This document shows positions 21,701-32,581 of a stretch of 64,000 nt of DNA, piece by piece. Location of the stretch: assembly GCA_959347315.1 (NCBI GenBank), contig OY365812.1:2420382-2484381 (forward strand), written 5' to 3'. The notes beneath the pieces were generated by a model, which saw only the letters and a list, made by a program, of their open reading frames with translations, made no database searches and had not been told where the DNA came from. Both the position numbers and the translations under genes were made by a program. The first letter of the stretch is position 1; each line of letters begins with the position of its first letter. The stretch is from Bimastos eiseni (Eukaryota; Annelida; Clitellata; Crassiclitellata; Lumbricidae).

Positions 21701-24008
21701 TGTCAGTGGAGGAGTGGCTTCTGAGTTCAGATGTGTCATGGTGATATCGAAGGAAATGCGGTCGTGGTGGTGATGATTATCAGTTGGGATATGCCAGTGA
21801 GGTGATAAAGGCTGCCACTTCACTCACCATACAGCTTAAAGCATAAAAAATCATAAAAAATAAGAACCTTTTTGAAAAACCTAGGATTTGTCCAGCCCTG
21901 GTTATATCATGGAGTTACTGTGTAGGGGATCTAGACCACGTTCCTCAGACACTACTGCTGTGGGCGACGATTGATGCTGGGTCATTAGGTATTGGCGCCA
22001 AATGCATAATTATTTATTATCAGCAGCTTCACAGGCAGCAAGCCAGCGACAGCCCCAGGCATAACACTAATGACAATGATAAGTTGTAAAACCCCAAATG
22101 ACGACAGGAATTCCCCAGCCAGCGCTAACAGCTGAATTATGCATGGGCTGGACGATTTATTGACCAGTTTCTCAGCCCTGCCATGTGAAGGTGGGAGGGT
22201 AATGTTAAAATGAAACAATGATTAATTATCTCCTATCAGTTGCCGTGATACAACACTTCGAGGATCTGCCAATCATGGTATAATCAGTGTACTTTTGTAA
22301 CTGTTATCACTCTTTTATGGAGCGTCATTATGGTTGCCAACTCCGAACAGAGACATTCAGGGACATTTCCCATTTCAACTACATATGATGAATGATTTTT
22401 AAACCCGCAACATACCAAACCGCCAAACCCACGGAGTTTCCGCATTCCGCTAGGCTTAGGAAGTTATAAATTTCGAATGATGTATAAGAGTATTGCTCAT
22501 GTTGTTTGAATTTGGATAATGTCATTAAATCGCTTAATCTTTTTGTAACTACTGACCTACTGCTGGTTTCCTGGACAAAATAAGCATTGATCGGGACACT
22601 TGATGGTCTGGGTCGATTCTGAGACTGTCCTGGCCACTCCGGGACGGTTGGTAACCCTAAGCGCCATTTCAAGAATAAAATCACATCCGACCCGAACCAG
22701 CAAAATGACTGCTGAGTAATACAAACTTTACATGCTTACGGAACTCTTAACATCATATAGAGTAGCGTAGAGAGCGCCTTTGAGTAGATATCTTGAAGGG
22801 ACGCTTCACAAATGTTATGTTGCATTAATGTAAATGAGCATTAAAATGTTTGTGTGCATGTGGAGGATATAGTCTCCCAAGAAGGACCCAAGTCCCATTA
22901 GGAGGGTTGCCCATATTCTAACAATCTTCATGAGCGTATTGTATACCGTTCAAATGCATTGGACCTGGTCTCCTTCTGAAGTTAAGAATAGCACATGTGC
23001 CAGTTGGACTGAACATCAATTTCGCTGAGCTATCTTGGGTGAAGGACTTGTCCATGAGCAGTGATATTGCCTCAGGCGGGGAATCTATCTCGTGCTCTCT
23101 GCATCACAGGCTGACCGATTTCTATTCAACCGGACGCAATGGGGCAGTAGTAGTTGTTCCAGTATTACAACACCGTGTGATGAAAAAGATCATTATTGTC
23201 ACCCTCCTCCTATATCTAGACTTGGGACTGGCACTGTCAGAGTACAAGCTAAGCCAGTGGCAGAATTTGTGGTTTAACAGTAGTGATAGCAGAGATAATT
23301 TGTGTCACCCTCCTTCTTTATTCAGCCTAGGGAGTGGCGCTGCCTAAGTGAACATGCAATTTTCTATTAACCAACTACCAACCAATAAGCAACATTGCCT
23401 AGCGAGCATTCAGTACGATATATTGCGTTTAAATCAACCACCATAATATGGCAGTTGATTTAAATGCAATATACCATATATTATAATTTTGGTCTGCTGT
23501 CCTTGTTAGTAAATGCAGCTCATTTACCCAACATAGTAGCCCATGCCTTGGCTTGCAACATGCCTTGTTTGTAGTTCATGGGCCCGATAATAATTTGTTG
23601 TTACAACGGAGCTAACTAATTAACGTTGAATCACTTAGTAGGCCTACCCTGCGAAATGATCTCGAAATGGTAAGGGGAAAACCAGATTTATGCTAATTTA
23701 TTCTGATGTGATAGCTGATCAGTGTTGGAAACACAGTTGGAAACTTGTTTTGCTGAGGTCAATGCATCGAGAGTCACACAACCATGAGAACTGTGATTGG
23801 ATGAAAGTTCTGTATTTGTAATTTGCTTATGAGCACTTAAGCCGTGATGGTGCACATGTTCTTTCTGGGTCCCTAGCACTTGAAGCGCTTCTTAAAGGCT
23901 AATGCTGAGAGAAGCAATTTACAAATGGTCAAATATGATGCAGTGATGGTCAGTTTTACATGATGATAATGGTTTCTCAATTATGATGATAAGGATGTCT
24001 TTTCAATT

Positions 24009-24041
<33 letters not shown>

Positions 24042-27000
24042 ATGATTTTTCAAGGAAGATGAAGATGGTGATAATAATTCTTTCGGATGATGGTTTTTTC
24101 GATGATGATAATAATGGTGTTTTGAGGATGATTATGTTTTTTGTATGATGATGATAATTGTGATGTGTAATTTTGTATATGATGATGATGGTGGTGGTAG
24201 CGATTTTATGCGATGATATAATGATGGTGGTTTTATTCGACGGCGACACGATGATGATGATGTTATAGGAGCATGAGCAACGGCGTTTCCGAGTTCTTTG
24301 GCGTGAGCGGAGGAGATTCAGACTCGGAAAAGGTCAAGGAGAAATGGAAAGCAAGGTCACGTCGTCTTCACCACAATACCCTCATTGGAGGAAACAAGAA
24401 CGAGGGCGAGAGCATCGACAGCAGCCAAGTGACGTCACCTCACTTGTCATTCCTGGGCCTTTCCGACGAACAGCCTGAATCAGGGTCAATATCCATGAAG
24501 TGGAATCGGAAGATACCTCGACCTGTGGACCCCTTGTCGATGATGCACAGGTGAAGGTCGTTTTAAAGTCAGAAGGTTGGAAAGGGTGATGGTGACAGGC
24601 TTGTTTGCACCCCGCTTTCGAAAGTCTGCAAAAAAGTAAATAGTATGATGGTTTACTTAGGTTATGTTTTACCGTGAGTATTATATGAAGGCATAGGTAA
24701 GGCATTGTATGCATCTCTGTTTAAGACTCATGTGAATCTTAAATTTGAAGCTTGAACAATTGTTTCAATAGAAATCCCCTCAGAAGCATAAGTGTAAGCA
24801 TTTACACTCGTTTAATTACTTCCATTGAAACTTCTGAAAGGCATAAATTTAAACTTAAACATTTTAATTGCATCCATAGATACTCCTCAGAAACAAAGTT
24901 AGATTTAACACACAACTCTTAGTTTGTAAGCGTATATAAGAACTCTTCACAAGAGTAATGATGCAGGTGTCTCATTTCTTTACATCTTTCTGTAGGATGT
25001 AGGTAACATGTATGGTAGTTTACACTTATGTTGAAACTTCTCCAAAGCTACAGAAATGCAATTTATGTTATGCATTATCTGATGATGTCTCTCTGTGTTG
25101 TAGCCGACAAGCCTCTCGAATCTCAACCGCCAGTTCGAGTCGACGGACCCTAAGAACTCAGGTCAGCCGACGTGGTTGTCAGAAGGACTCCGTGCTCAAG
25201 ATGACCATGGATGGTGTGAAACACCTGGCTGTAAGTTACATTGTTTTACTTTTTCTGTTGGTAATAGACTCATTGTGTGAATGTGTCTTACCTTGTTGTG
25301 GATGAAGTCAGAAAGCTGGATAGGCTGGCAGCAACATGTTTGTTATATGTTGTATGAATTATAGGCGGCCAGAAATGACCCACGGGTCGGCTCTTTGACA
25401 CCTCTGATCTAAATGATTGAATTGTGCTAAATTCTGCTCAATTGCATTGAATTCTTTTGGATTATGTTGTGATGCTTTGCATGATGCCATGTGTTGTCAT
25501 TTTTGCTAAATTAAATACTTGCCTTACTTTGAATTTTGCTTTGTAGCGCGGAATCTCAGGAACTGCAGAGAAGACGTTCGTTAGAAGTCGTTCTTTTGCT
25601 CCGTCAGTCAGGGTTAGAATTGAATTTATTACTTACTTACTTATTTAGGGATGGAATCTGCTTCCTTTCATATTTATGGTTAGAATATACAATACATGCT
25701 TACCAACTTACCAGAGGTTAGATTATGCTAACTAACTTAGGGTTAAATATGTTGACTAGCCTAGGTTATAGGTTAAAATATAACGATGGACTTTGGTTAG
25801 AATGTGCTAACTAGCTTAAGTTAGAATATGCGAACTAACATTGGGTGGACATTGTTTATATTATGGTCGATTTATCTGGAGATATGCATACAGTGGGAAT
25901 TCTTTAGTGAATTGCTCAAGCAAATTGCATGAGTAGAGTTTGAGAGTTGAGAGGAAGAGTATTTTGTGAGTACTTCGTTGACTACCTTCTGTTGACGGTC
26001 TGTTGGGTTTTTCAGCAGTCCGCCGTAGTTGTCGAGGAGCCCTACTTGGATGACGTCTTCTTCAACACCCCGGCCCCGACGAGTGCGGTCGTCCGACTGA
26101 AGCCCTTCTTCCAACCAGGGCCTGCTGCCAACTTCCTACCCAACATCCATGAAAAGAGCGAATCTGAAGCCCCAGAACCACCCACCCCTACCAGGTGAGT
26201 CTGTTGTCTCACGTGTGTATGTTTCTGTATGCATCTGGTATGTTGGTATGCACATATATATTTGTATATCTGGTATGTGTATGCGCTATGTATGTTTTGG
26301 AATGCTCCTCTAGTTACCACATGACTACAGGTATATTCTCACCACAGGTTCTCAAGGGGATTTACTTTCCCCAACACCTGGAACAGATTCCCCAAGTGTT
26401 GATATACGATGTTCGACTAGCATGACTTCGTTCGAGAATCATCCTTGCATATTTCCAGTTTGGAAGGTTCTCAGGAAACTTGTCCAAGATCACTATGCTG
26501 TGACTTGAGGCAGATACAATCCTGTAATACTCTGGTTAAATGACACAAAACGTGCTGTTTTGCCAATGTGTTCCATTTTAGTGAAGATGATGATGACATT
26601 GGATGTGACAAGGCATTACAAAGCTTATGCTTTATGCTGATGAGATCTACGTTGTTCTGTTTCAGTGATGGAGTCTTTAACAGCATCGACTCTCTTGATG
26701 GTATGTCCCCAATGACTTACATAACTCAACACGTGGGAATTCCCCCGGAAAAGAAACCACTTTCGGTGGAAATCCCGAGGCCAGGGGAACCGAGGAGACC
26801 AGAAGAGCTGTCGACGGTTTTTTCCGGAATGAAGCGAGTGGCAAATCAGGTCGTTGATGCCACGTTTGACAACTCAGATCGACGGCAGTATGGAGTCGGA
26901 GTTGTCGGAGTTTGGCTCGATCGCGACTACAGAAGGTCACGGATGGACAGTCGAGTCGTGAAGCAGATCGAGGAGATGGACGATCATAGGTGAGACGACA

Positions 27001-30000
27001 TAATGGCAGGATTTATAATGCACCAGAATAACTTCAGATGATCAGCGGCACCCTCCTATTTTATGCAAGTCAGGGACTAGCACTACCAGAGTGACAGAGT
27101 TTGTGTTAATGATTGTTTTGTTATTTTAAGTGGTTATCATAGTTTGTTAGTCATGTTTGAGGTATCAATTTTGTGCATTTTTGGATAGTTATTGTGGTTC
27201 GTTAGTGTCATATTTGGGCATTAATTTCATGCAAATTTTCGTTTTTTATAGTTTGTTAGTGATAACTTTATTTTATGCATAATTTTGGAGGGAGTTGTCA
27301 TTGTGTTGCTTGCCATATTTTGGTGTTAATTATGTGTTTCAGGCCGTACTTCACGTACTGGGTAACATTCGTTCAGGTTGTCATCTTCATTTTCACACTC
27401 TCTGTTTACCGTCCCACGTACTTTGGCTTCGAGATACACTTGGTAGAGGATGAGGTACGTTACGTACTTTCACAATACATTGGATCATGTGACACCAAGT
27501 TTTTTTATGTAATGTGGGCTGATGCTATGAGTGGATCTAATTAAATATGGTGCATTAGATTAAATTTTGATAATTTTGGTGTGTGTTGGTGATAGTTGTG
27601 ATGATAATGCTGCTTGTTATGGCGATGCTGGGGGTCGTTGTGGTGGTGTTAGCGGTGATGGTACTTGTGATAGTGATGTACCGTGTTCGTAATATTGGTG
27701 GTGCTATTTAGGTTTTTTTGTTGCAATACTGAAATTAATGTTAATAATGTGCTGTTAGCAATACCTATGATGCATTGTCACTTATTCATGTACATTACAG
27801 CCACATTGTTACGTTACTGTGTTCATCTGTTAAGGTTTTGAGGACAAGTTTGGCGAAGGAGCAGTGCAGCTACGATGAGCCACAGAACATGTGGTACGGA
27901 CCACGTCAGGTGCCACTCAAAACCTTAGAATTTTTGTCTTATAGTGTGGTGGTGGATGTGGTGTGTTGGTGTAGCTGGGGTGGTGGTGGGTGTGTTAGTG
28001 GAGGTGGTGTGGTGGTGGTAAGTGTTTGCCTCGATGTTGCTGTGATCCGTCATGTTATATAATCAAATTTAAACCTGAATCAAAAGAGAAGCATGTGAGA
28101 ATGCAGTACTTGTCAATTATTATTTTTAGTAGTATTTTTATTATAAAATTATAACTATTATAATAACTGATGACAATTCCTGAGTTATTAATTAGACACT
28201 TCTATACAACTGGTAACTGTTTTTTGTGTGATTTTTTACTGATGTGATTTACTTATGTGAAACCAATGTACTCTCATATAATGTAACTTATTTACAGCTA
28301 TAACATGTTTATGCATATTTATTTATTCAATTTGCTGCTGGTGCTTTACCTAACTGATGTCATCGCCTCATGTAACCAATATACTCAAAATTACGCATGT
28401 AATATAACTTATTAATATATTGCTATTTTGAACTTTACAATGTTTTCGCTAACTGATGTGAGCAATTCCTTAGTAATGATATTTAGCATCGTGTAGGCTA
28501 ATGCAGAGAGTATGTACCTCTGAGTAGATATCTTAAAGGAGCGCTATATAAATGTTCGATTGCATAACTTTTATGTGCTAGGCTGATCTGATACATCTGG
28601 GGGCCAAGTTTTCCCCTTGCATGCGTCGGGATGCAAACGTGGAATTGGAATTGAAGAAGGAAAGGGAAAAAGAAAGACAGAGTGCCTGCTGCATCTTGAA
28701 TGATGGCTCTGGGTGTTTCCAGGCGTCGGAAAGTGAATGTTCGGTAAGCTGCAAGGGAAACAATTTTTGGGGAGTTTACATTGAGTATGGTCGCATAATA
28801 AGGGGTCATTTTTTTTAGATGGTTAGTGTTTTTTATTTTCGAACACATTATCTTAAGATTTCTTATTGGTTTAGTTAAAAAATAATAAAAAATCCGAAGT
28901 TGGTAACTTGAAGTCTGATCGATTGATGGATGGAAGGATCGAAGGAGTGCTTTACCATATTTTGGGCATTACTTTTATTTACATTTTATATCGTTATGGT
29001 TAGTTAGTCCTACTTAATTTTATGCACAACGTTGGAGAGAGTTGTTATATTTGAATGTTAATTGTATTGTTAATTGTCTTGTATTGTATTCTTACTGTAG
29101 AGAACGTTGTCGTTGTGGGATAAAAGAAACGCTTCAGGACATGTCTGTGGCCAGGATCCAAAGTGAGTGCTTGTAGGCGTCAGTATGACCTCTTATATGT
29201 GGACACTGTTCAGAAGAAAGTAGGAATTATATTTGTGAGCTTGCATCTCAATTTTAACCTTCTCTCTTTTCCCTCTGTTGGACTTCACGTGCAAACATTT
29301 TTTTCAGGCATTGCAATGATTTTTTACTGTGATGTTTACAATAAAGTTTACTACTTCATTCAATCAGTAAATTAATTTTGCTATTTTGCTGTTAAAATTT
29401 AATTTGTTGCTTCAATTTTTGAAATTCATTTTGTTACAATTCACTTTGATGAAATTCTCTTCTGCCAATGACACTGTTTTATGGATGGTTTGATTTTTGA
29501 CAGATTCTGTAAAGAGCGTTTGGCTTTTCCAAATGCGTTTCCTGAGGATGACATCACACAATGGCCGGTTGGTACATTAGAAACTCACTACGATGCACTT
29601 TATTATATGGTGGATCTTAGTATAAAATTTTCATTGACAAGTATTAATAATAATTACAGCGCTGATTTATAAGACGTCGTAAATGCGGCCCTAACCATTA
29701 CAAGGGCGTTGTACAACCTAAAATGAAAGGGTAATCATTGGAAAATAGGGACACTTTCATTTTAGTTTTAAAGTAGTCTACTGAGTCGGCCAATCTGACG
29801 GTAGGTGGGAGACTGTTCCAATACAGAGGACCAGCGGTCTAGAAAGTACGATGTATATAAATATGTGTTCTATGTTCTAACTATATTCTCTGTGTCCTTA
29901 ATATATGTTCCAATTGTATATCAATCTAAATGAGTCTTTTTTTCGCTCCTCTGTTCAAAATTGATCTGAATCTATGTTCATTGGTTTCATGAAATCTGAT

Positions 30001-30867
30001 TACCTGATGGAATGTCTGTTGCTCTGGCATCTCGCTTCTTGTCTGCAATGCTGATGTCACTTTCATTTTCCTTTACAGATCTGTATTGAGCCTGGGAATG
30101 GGACGAAGGCAGACCGTCACATGACCTGTGACATCATCGGTCGGCCATGTTGTGTTGGTATCCATGGCCAGTGCATCATCACGACCCGCCAACACTGCGA
30201 TTTTGTCAAAGGCTTTTTTCATCAGGAGGCTTCGCTCTGCTCACAGGTCAGGATTACCTCTACACAATATTCCATAGGTCAGGGTTACCTCCAAGCAGCA
30301 GTCCACAGGTCAGGGTCGCCCCTAGGCAACATTCCACTGGTCATGGTTACCTGTAAGCAACATTCCACAGGTCAGGGTTACCTCTAGGCAATGTTCCCTC
30401 TAAGCTGCAAATCATTTGAGTCTGTTGCACGCCACTTTTTTCCGCATTGTGCAATTGTGGAATCTCGAAAAATCGTTTGCATCTTATACTTGTGCGTTGA
30501 AACTTTGCATTTTGTATTTTTCACAAAATGCACTGTATTATACTCTGAGTGACTGAAACATGTGGTCCAAGGGAACAGCCAGGAACAAAATTGGGATTTA
30601 GAAAAGATGATTAACAGATTCATGGCTAACTAATTGCATGCCATGTCATTATTGTTTTGATTTGTATTTCTTCCCATTTCTTTTAGGTTCCATGTCTGAA
30701 GGAAGTCTGTGGAATGATTCCGTTCTGGAATGATTCTGTTCCAGATCAGTTCTATAGGCTCTGGACATCGCTATTCCTACACGCAGGGCAAGTGTCTCAA
30801 TGGCTGTATCTCACTTAATCTAATATTAATTTCTGCAGCTCCCTTCTCATCATTCAGAATAGGCAAC

Positions 30868-30904
<37 letters not shown>

Positions 30905-32581
30905 GAGCTTTATGATGGTGGTGTTGAATGATGATGAGTTCTCTGCCCAAAGGCATATACATTGTCTTTTACGCCACCCGAGGATGAGATGAGCGAGGAG
31001 GTTTCCCGTTGCCTTCCTCACAGACATTTTTCTTTGAGCAACTTGTCCCAGGTTCCTATGAAGTGAATTAAGGAGCGTTAGAACCAGCGACCCATCGATT
31101 ACAAGGTGCAGAACATACCGCTATGCCACCGTGTCCCTAGCGCTGGAAAGACAATACAAAGGAGTGCATAGCATCAATTGGATGAACACTAAGGGGAACA
31201 ATGGACATGACAAATGACTGAGGACAATGGAAGTCATTTATTCGTACCCATCGCCACCATATGCCTGGCATCAAGAACTGATGATGATGTCATGCTATGT
31301 TATGTTTATATTATCCTAGCCATCTGTCGACGCTAATCTGTTGGTTGGTTCTACGCGCGTGTGAGGGCCGACCATTGGTGAATCTTTCAGCTTACTGTGC
31401 TTAGTTTTGCCAACTGGTGTAACGCATTTGTTATTAATAACATTTATCATAACATATTCTAGTTCAGAGTAGATATCTGAAGGGTGCTATATAAATGTTC
31501 GATTATGCATATGTTAAGTTGTATAATCTGAGATGTATGTGATTCATTCCAGGGCCATCCAGCTCTTGATAACTGTTGCCTTCCAGGTGATTGTGATGCG
31601 CGACCTGGAGAAATTGGCTGGATGGATTCGAATATCCATAATCTATATGCTGAGTGGAATTGCGGGTAGCCTTTCCAGCGCCATTTTCCTGCCTTATCAT
31701 GTCGAGGTGGAGCACCGGGTTTTGTTTCTCCCTTTTGTGATAGCTCTGATTATCGATATTTATGATTTATTGCTATTATTAATTGTTATTTTCGATAATA
31801 TTTTAATGTTAGTCATCGCATACATAGTTGAAATTGTTGATATTGTAAATGTTGGCATTGGATTTTGAGTTGGCACAAAGAGACTTACATTTACAACATA
31901 AAGAAATATCCAGTTATTCCTCTATCTTTGCAAATTTGTACTTTTACCTTCATTTCTTTGCTTTATCTTTTGCATCTATCTCTTTACCGTCATTTCTTTT
32001 TTCCTTTTTCGTTTTGCCTTTATCTTTTTTAATTTATGTTTTTATATTTTTTCGTTTTTCTATTTACCTTTATCGTATTTTGCCTACATTTCTTAATCTT
32101 TATCTCTTCTCTTTTATCTTTCACCTATATAAATGCCTAATCTTTTCTTCAGGCCGGTCCAACAGGTTCGCAGTTTGGCCTTCTGGCGTGTCTCTTCGTG
32201 GAGGTCATACAGAGCTGGCAGATGCTTCAGAATGCGGCATGGGCGATCGGAAAGCTCGTCATCCTCCTCGTCTTCCTCTTTATCGTCGGACTTTTCCCCT
32301 GGATCGACAATTACGCTCATCTAGTTGGCTTCATATTCGGCTTTCTGCTCTCATTCGCTCTATTTCCCCACGTCACGTTCAACCTCATTGACGAGCGAGG
32401 GAAGAGAATTGGCATAGCAGTCTGCCTCATTGCCTCCGTCGGTCTGTTAGTTGGGCTCGTGATCATGTTCTATGTCAGTCCGATATACAAGTGCGAGTAC
32501 TGCAAGTTCTTCAACTGTATCCCGTTTACGGAGAAGTTTTGCAGCAGTATGGAGGTTAACATCAGCTTTGCTGTTTATTGA
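18628..32581 (+). CDS. Inactive rhomboid protein (iRhom, RHBDF1/2-like), 15 coding exons
   Basis: iRhoms are ER/Golgi seven-TM pseudoproteases that escort ADAM17 and control EGF-family ligand release. Exons: 18628-18797, 24269-24550, 25104-25230, 25547-25612, 26016-26194, 26666-26989, 27343-27454, 27835-27909, 28582-28743, 29101-29162, 29504-29567, 30079-30246, 30687-30787, 31553-31706, 32153-32581; total 2475 nt, about 824 residues (human ~855). Order: cytosolic N-domain with RQQS and RQAS basic-Ser motifs and [25 protein letters not shown] before TM1 ([20 protein letters not shown], ~386-405); Cys-rich iRhom homology domain ([44 protein letters not shown]); [30 protein letters not shown] in place of the catalytic Gx[13 protein letters not shown]; final [12 protein letters not shown] at 18619 precedes the start in frame. 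The exon 4 donor (25606 or 25612) is ambiguous by six bases. Whether this is the single ancestral iRhom or a RHBDF1/2 paralogue cannot be told. Confidence 0.92.
18868..18945 (+). mobile_element. tRNA-Asp-like SINE head
   Basis: Reads ATGGTGTAGTGGCTAGCATG with an A box, then GGGCTGTCAGTCTGGAGGCA around a GTC anticodon-like triplet, then a damaged B box (GGCTTCAAATT). This resembles tRNA-Asp but has lost acceptor pairing and the exact B box, so it is best read as a SINE remnant or tRNA pseudogene. Confidence 0.55.
19985..20080 (-). repeat. Dispersed 'repeat A' copy
   Basis: Contains AGTGCCAGTCCCAAGCCTGG, ATAAAGGAGAAGGGCGATGC and TTATCACAGTGTCATTAAAT, in the same order as the copies at 8530-8625 and 58845-58935. 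Confidence 0.7.
22329..22659. mobile_element. Non-autonomous hAT-like element, 331 bp
   Basis: The ends are imperfect inverted repeats: TATGGTTGCCAACTCCGAAC on the left, and TAGGGTTACCAACCGTCCCG read inward from the right. They are flanked by AGCGTCAT (22321-22328) and AGCGCCAT (22660-22667), an 8-bp target duplication with one mismatch. It has no coding capacity and lies in iRhom intron 1. Confidence 0.65.
23140..23345 (+). repeat. Tandem copies of 'repeat A'
   Basis: Two head-to-tail copies. Each has a TGTCACCCTCCT-type centre followed by a CTTGGGACTGGCACTGTCAG or CCTAGGGAGTGGCGCTGCC end. They show the family consensus in the orientation opposite to 8530-8625. Confidence 0.7.
27035..27100 (+). 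repeat. Short 'repeat A' copy in iRhom intron 6
   Basis: Contains GGCACCCTCCTATTTTATGC, then GGGACTAGCACTACCAGAGT. It lies 45 bp downstream of the iRhom exon 6 donor. Confidence 0.6.
30246..30395 (+). repeat. Minisatellite that repeats the iRhom exon 12 splice donor
   Basis: Starting at the exon 12 junction (TCACAG followed by GTCAGG), about five degenerate units of ~31-35 bp follow. Each contains a CACAGGTCAGGGTTACCT-like core and a GCAACATTC-like end. Three later units keep an AGGTCAGGG donor-like core; the fourth has GTCATGG instead. Confidence 0.75.
30687..30787 (+). CDS. iRhom exon 13, followed by a GC-AG intron
   Basis: Encodes [20 protein letters not shown] followed by [14 protein letters not shown], the conserved loop and start of TM2. 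No GT donor keeps the frame. GCAAGT at 30788 preceded by CAGG fits the consensus of minor GC-AG introns, and joins in phase 2 to exon 14 (31553), continuing [12 protein letters not shown]. Confidence 0.85.
30866..30905. repeat. CTGT microsatellite
   Basis: About ten uninterrupted CTGT units inside the iRhom GC-AG intron. Confidence 0.95.
31070..31138 (-). mobile_element. tRNA-like SINE head or tRNA pseudogene
   Basis: The minus strand reads GGGACACGGTGGCATAGCGG (A-box-like) and, about 40 bases later, GCTGGTTCTAACGCTCC (B-box-like GGTTCTAACGC). The spacing is tRNA-like, but box B departs from GGTTCRANNCC at a core position, so a functional tRNA is unlikely. Confidence 0.5.
32153..32581 (+). 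CDS. iRhom last coding exon: pseudo-active site and C-terminal TM segments
   Basis: Begins [20 protein letters not shown]. The GPTG tetrapeptide sits where active rhomboids carry GxSG; the proline and the loss of Ser are iRhom hallmarks, and Thr at this site is noteworthy. Hydrophobic segments follow: [16 protein letters not shown]; then [18 protein letters not shown], which retains the TM6 histidine; then [19 protein letters not shown]. The end has the conserved [17 protein letters not shown] cysteine pattern. TGA at 32579-32581. Confidence 0.93.
   Translation, partial: AGPTGSQFGLLACLFVEVIQSWQMLQNAAWAIGKLVILLVFLFIVGLFPWIDNYAHLVGFIFGFLLSFALFPHVTFNLIDERGKRIGIAVCLIASVGLLVGLVIMFYVSPIYKCEYCKFFNCIPFTEKFCSSMEVNISFAVY

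Larger units (their letters stand above)
18798..24268 (+). other. iRhom intron 1 (about 5.5 kb)
   Basis: Non-coding by phase and homology. Contents: a tRNA-Asp-like SINE head (18868-18945), GACAATTGTC palindromes (19080-19130), repeat A (19985-20080), TGGTGAT-rich sequence (20130-20460), ATT-rich tracts (20680-20800, 21340-21420), SINE-body fragments (21470-21515, 21895-21985), a hAT-like element (22329-22659), an L2-like tail (22765-22815), tandem repeat A copies (23140-23345), a hairpin (23428-23475) and GAT repeats (24000-24260). Confidence 0.65.

Noticed and set aside
31070..31138. Functional tRNA gene
   Set aside because: A- and B-box-like motifs are present but box B is off consensus and acceptor pairing is poor; kept only as a SINE or pseudogene. 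The same holds for 18868-18945.
31849..32391. Plus-strand 180-codon frame rich in Phe/Tyr/Leu, overlapping iRhom exon 15
   Set aside because: The first part is T-rich intron (polypyrimidine) sequence and the rest is an off-frame shadow of the iRhom exon.
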